DNA from: Clostridium_X cadaveris
GTDB lineage: Bacteria > Bacillota > Clostridia > Clostridiales > Clostridiaceae
Length of the DNA stretch: 64,000 bases
NCBI RefSeq assembly: GCF_039521325.1
Contig: NZ_BAAACD010000029.1
Direction: 5' to 3' (one strand)
In this document: piece after piece, positions 61,360 through 64,000 of the stretch
Layout: each line of letters begins with the position of its first letter
Numbering within the stretch: the first letter of the stretch is position 1
Notes under the pieces: model-generated
The model's input: only the letters and a program-made list of their open reading frames with translations
The model's database searches: none
Told to the model about the DNA's origin: nothing
Position numbers and translations under genes: made by a program

Positions 61360-62499
61360 ATGAATGATAAAGTGAAAAAAATAGAAACTTCAGGTATAAG
61401 AAAATTTCATAATAAGGTTTCTGAAGTACCAGGTGCAATATCCTTAACTTTGGGTCAGCCTGACTTTAAAACTCCAAATGCTATAAATGAAGCTATGATA
61501 AAGGCTATAAACGAAAATAAGAATGGATATACTTCCAATGAAGGAATTGAACCTCTTAGAGAAGAAATTTCAAATTATTTAAAGAGTAAAAAAATAGACT
61601 TTAATAAAGATGAGATATGTATAACTGCTGGTGGGAGCGAAGCTTTGTATGTTACATTTCAAGGTCTTTTCAATATCGGTGATAAGATTTTAATCCCTAA
61701 TCCTGCATTTCCGGCTTATAAAGCTATAGCAGATATATTGGGCTTAGAGGTTATAGAATACGACTTAAACGAAGAGTTCATGATAGATATAAACAAATTG
61801 AAGGAATTGATAAAGACAAATGATATAAAAGGCTTAATGCTGTCTTATCCTTCGAACCCTACTGGAGCTATACTTAATGAAAAACTTAAAGAAGATTTGT
61901 ATGAAATCTTAAAAGCTGAGGATATCTATATAATAAGTGACGAGATTTATGCTGAATTAATTTATGAAAATGAATATTTGTCATTAGCTCAATATGAAGA
62001 TATGCTAGAAAAAATCATATATATAAGTGGATTTTCAAAAATGTTCGCTATGACAGGTCTAAGGCTTGGATATGTTTGTGCTAAGAAAAACATACTAGAC
62101 TCTATTTCAAAGGTTCATCAATATAATGTATCCTGTGCACCATCAATAGTTCAATGGGGAGCTTTAGAGGGACTTAAGAGTTCAATGGATGATGTTAAGA
62201 TTATGAGAGAAAGCTTTAAAGAAAGAAGAAACTATTGTTACAATAGGCTTAAAGCGATGGGATTCAGCTGCAGTTTGCCTTCAGGAGCTTTTTACATCTT
62301 TCCATCCATAGAAAAGTTTAACCTTTCCAGCGAAGAATTCTGCACTGATTTATTAAATAAAGAAAAAATTGCTTGTGTTCCTGGAAGTGCTTTTGGAAGT
62401 AGAGGAGATAATAATATAAGAATCTCATATTGCTATAGCATGAAAGAACTTGAAATGGCGTTAGATGGAATTGAAAGATGGATAGAAGATAAGAAATAG
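61360..62499 (+). CDS. Class I/II aminotransferase, probable N-acetyl-diaminopimelate aminotransferase
   Basis: A 379-residue fold-type I PLP enzyme. The PLP Lys is in SGFSKMFAMTGLRLGY, and LSYPSNPTGA and SDEIYAELIYE are conserved. It lies between dapH and dapB-dapA, so the missing second step of the acetylase route (PatA/DapX role) is its probable function, though the family has broad substrates. ATG 61360 follows AGGAGAGG; a GTG six codons earlier is the first codon of the frame. A perfect palindromic terminator follows. Confidence 0.87.
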   Translation: MNDKVKKIETSGIRKFHNKVSEVPGAISLTLGQPDFKTPNAINEAMIKAINENKNGYTSNEGIEPLREEISNYLKSKKIDFNKDEICITAGGSEALYVTFQGLFNIGDKILIPNPAFPAYKAIADILGLEVIEYDLNEEFMIDINKLKELIKTNDIKGLMLSYPSNPTGAILNEKLKEDLYEILKAEDIYIISDEIYAELIYENEYLSLAQYEDMLEKIIYISGFSKMFAMTGLRLGYVCAKKNILDSISKVHQYNVSCAPSIVQWGALEGLKSSMDDVKIMRESFKERRNYCYNRLKAMGFSCSLPSGAFYIFPSIEKFNLSSEEFCTDLLNKEKIACVPGSAFGSRGDNNIRISYCYSMKELEMALDGIERWIEDKK

Positions 62500-62500
62500 A

Positions 62501-62534
62501 AATATAAGGGAGCTTAAGCTCCCTTATATTTTTT
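62501..62534. terminator. Bidirectional terminator
   Basis: AATATAAGGGAGC (62501-62513) with GCTCCCTTATATT (62518-62530), with TTTT beyond. It ends the aminotransferase gene and reaches the stop of dapB. Confidence 0.9.
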
Positions 62535-63294
62535 AGATGTTATTTAAGTTTATCATGTCATCCATGTTGTATAGTCCGATTTTTTTATCCTTCATAAATA
62601 CAGCAGCTTTTAAGGCTCCTTGAGCAAAAACCTCTCTAGAAATAGCCTTATGATTGAACTCTAAAACTTCACCGGCACCAGCAAAAATTACCTCGTGATC
62701 TCCAACTATATTTCCGCCACGTATAGCATGAATACCTATTTCTCCTTTAGAACGCTTAGAAGACCCCTCTCTTCCATATATATATGGAGGTTCGCTTTCC
62801 AAAGAATCCTTTATCACATCAGCAAGAAGAATTGCAGTTCCACTAGGGGCATCTACTTTTTGGTTATGATGTTTTTCTACTATCTCTATATCAAAATCAT
62901 TATAAAGGTAAGGTGATACCTTCTTTAAGACAGCACTTAATACATTTATCCCTATGCTCATATTGGCAGATCTAAATATAGGAATTTCTTTTGCAGATTC
63001 ATTTATAAATTTTAGATGTTCTTCTGAAAATCCGGTACTGCACACTATAAGTGAAGAATTATTTCCTTTGCAGTAATCAACTAAGTCATATATGGCGTCA
63101 GCACGTGAAAAATCAATTATTACATCTACAGGAACTGTGCAATCTTTAATAGATTGAAATACTGGATAATTATCAAGTTGATCTCCAGATTTGTCTACTC
63201 CTGCAACTATTTCAATATCAGAAAAACTTTTGACTGAGGAAGTTACTACTTTTCCCATTTTTCCATTACAACCATTTAATAAAACTTTTATCAT
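62533..63294 (-). CDS. dapB: 4-hydroxy-tetrahydrodipicolinate reductase
   Basis: A 253-residue NAD(P)H enzyme in lysine synthesis. The Rossmann start is VLLNGCNGKMG, the catalytic His-His region is VEKHHNQKVDAPSGTA, and GIHAIRGGNIVGDHEVIFAG is conserved. It lies 10 nt after dapA, in the same minus-strand unit. Confidence 0.95.
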   Translation of the reverse strand: MIKVLLNGCNGKMGKVVTSSVKSFSDIEIVAGVDKSGDQLDNYPVFQSIKDCTVPVDVIIDFSRADAIYDLVDYCKGNNSSLIVCSTGFSEEHLKFINESAKEIPIFRSANMSIGINVLSAVLKKVSPYLYNDFDIEIVEKHHNQKVDAPSGTAILLADVIKDSLESEPPYIYGREGSSKRSKGEIGIHAIRGGNIVGDHEVIFAGAGEVLEFNHKAISREVFAQGALKAAVFMKDKKIGLYNMDDMINLNNI

Positions 63295-63304
63295 TTTAAT
63301 CCTC

Positions 63305-64000
63305 CTATAATAAGTTTAGTTTTTGAAGCTCATTTTTTAGTACATTTAAATTATCATTACTCATATCACAAAGAGGAAGTCTTAAATTTCCTACCTTCAT
63401 ATCAAGAAGATTTAAAGCAGTTTTTACTGGAATAGGATTAGTTTCAATAAATAAAGCTTCGCATAAAGGAAGAAGCTTTATTTGAAGATCTAAAGATTCT
63501 TTAGTTTTTCCTTCTAAATATAAAGAAACTATATCATGAGTTTCTTTAGGGCATACATTTGCAAGAACAGAAATTACACCGATTCCTCCTACGGATAATA
63601 TAGGAACGATTTGATCATCATTTCCTGAATAAATATCTATTTTATCATTGCAAAGAGCTTTCATCTTAAGGATTTGAGATAAATCACCAGAAGCTTCTTT
63701 TATTGCTTTTATATTTGAAAGCTTACATAACTCAACAAGGGTTTTTGGAGCAATGTTCATACCTGTTCTAGCGGGAACATTATAAAGTATTATAGGGATA
63801 TTTACAGCGTCATTTATTGCTTTGAAATGTGCGATAAGGCCTTTTTGAGTTGTTTTGTTATAGTATGGAGTTATTACAAGCAAAGCATCAACTCCAATAC
63901 TTTCAGCCCATATGCTCATCTCTATAGAAGCTTTAGTATTATTACTTCCAGTACCAGCGATTACGGGTATTCTTTTATTTACCTTTTTAACTGTATACTC
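63305..64000 (-). CDS. dapA: 4-hydroxy-tetrahydrodipicolinate synthase, 5' end beyond the window
   Basis: Condenses pyruvate and aspartate semialdehyde. 231 residues are visible; about 60 N-terminal ones are outside the window, since the frame stays open to 64000 and runs into IPVIAGTGSNNT. The proton-relay Tyr is in LYNVPARTG and the Schiff-base Lys is in IKEASGD. It is upstream of and cotranscribed with dapB. Confidence 0.95.
   Translation of the reverse strand, partial: EYTVKKVNKRIPVIAGTGSNNTKASIEMSIWAESIGVDALLVITPYYNKTTQKGLIAHFKAINDAVNIPIILYNVPARTGMNIAPKTLVELCKLSNIKAIKEASGDLSQILKMKALCNDKIDIYSGNDDQIVPILSVGGIGVISVLANVCPKETHDIVSLYLEGKTKESLDLQIKLLPLCEALFIETNPIPVKTALNLLDMKVGNLRLPLCDMSNDNLNVLKNELQKLNLL

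Noticed and set aside
1..64000. CRISPR array, tRNA, rRNA or prophage
   Set aside because: No regularly spaced identical repeats, cloverleaf-like sequences, rRNA segments or phage structural genes were seen. The only near-identical repeats are the two copies around 30.3 and 38.3 kb.

Overview
The window is low-GC, AT-rich DNA from an anaerobic spore-forming Firmicute, most likely Clostridium sensu stricto. The evidence is base composition, strong GGAGG ribosome sites, GerA/SpoVAF-type and PdaB-like sporulation genes, the single-chain clostridial form of PurL, a cobalamin-dependent ribonucleotide reductase, Fe-S PurF, the DapH acetylase route to lysine, and several clostridial DUF families. No rRNA, tRNA or CRISPR array was seen.

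Layout. 1-68: left end of an IS3-family element whose first transposase codons run off the window. 103-6166: nrdJ on the minus strand with two NrdR-type boxes upstream, then gamma-carbonic anhydrase, CvfB, an MBL hydrolase and free-Met-R-sulfoxide reductase. 6167-6966: gene-poor, with a large hairpin and decayed pieces, probably including a TnpB remnant. 6967-9230: a two-gene flavoprotein/Fe-S operon. 9508-15431 (minus): a P-type Ca/Mn ATPase under a yybP-ykoY manganese riboswitch, a pair of short chromate transporters, and glutamine-dependent NAD synthetase.

15432-26761 is the purine operon purL-E-C-F-M-N-H-D. Its control region holds ACGAA-type repeats (putative PurR boxes), a promoter, a guanine-class riboswitch and a 12-bp terminator. 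A separate terminator-ended element lies upstream. purB is not present. 26815-29433: a membrane protein, a DUF4250 protein and glnS.

29614-38344 is the accessory part. A decayed S41 peptidase fragment abuts a decayed copy of the 3' end of a MazG-like gene, and the intact gene lies about 8 kb away. Between the two copies sit an AraC regulator, two exporter-fold ABC half-transporters and a three-gene ECF importer (MptD-type S, EcfT, double-ATPase EcfA). This looks like an imported metal, heme or siderophore uptake cassette.

38339-64000 is mostly core: diacylglycerol-kinase-like protein, SDR reductase, two-component system, MocR regulator, M16 peptidase, RecX, transglutaminase-like membrane protein, TPR protein, a 1430-residue acyl-CoA dehydratase-activase fusion, T-box-controlled valS with folC, SpoVAF-like protein, TSCPD protein, DUF4364 regulator, PdaB-like deacetylase, a two-OB SSB-like protein, and lysine/diaminopimelate genes (dapH, an aminotransferase, dapB, dapA cut by the window edge). 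Most convergent gene pairs share a bidirectional hairpin terminator.
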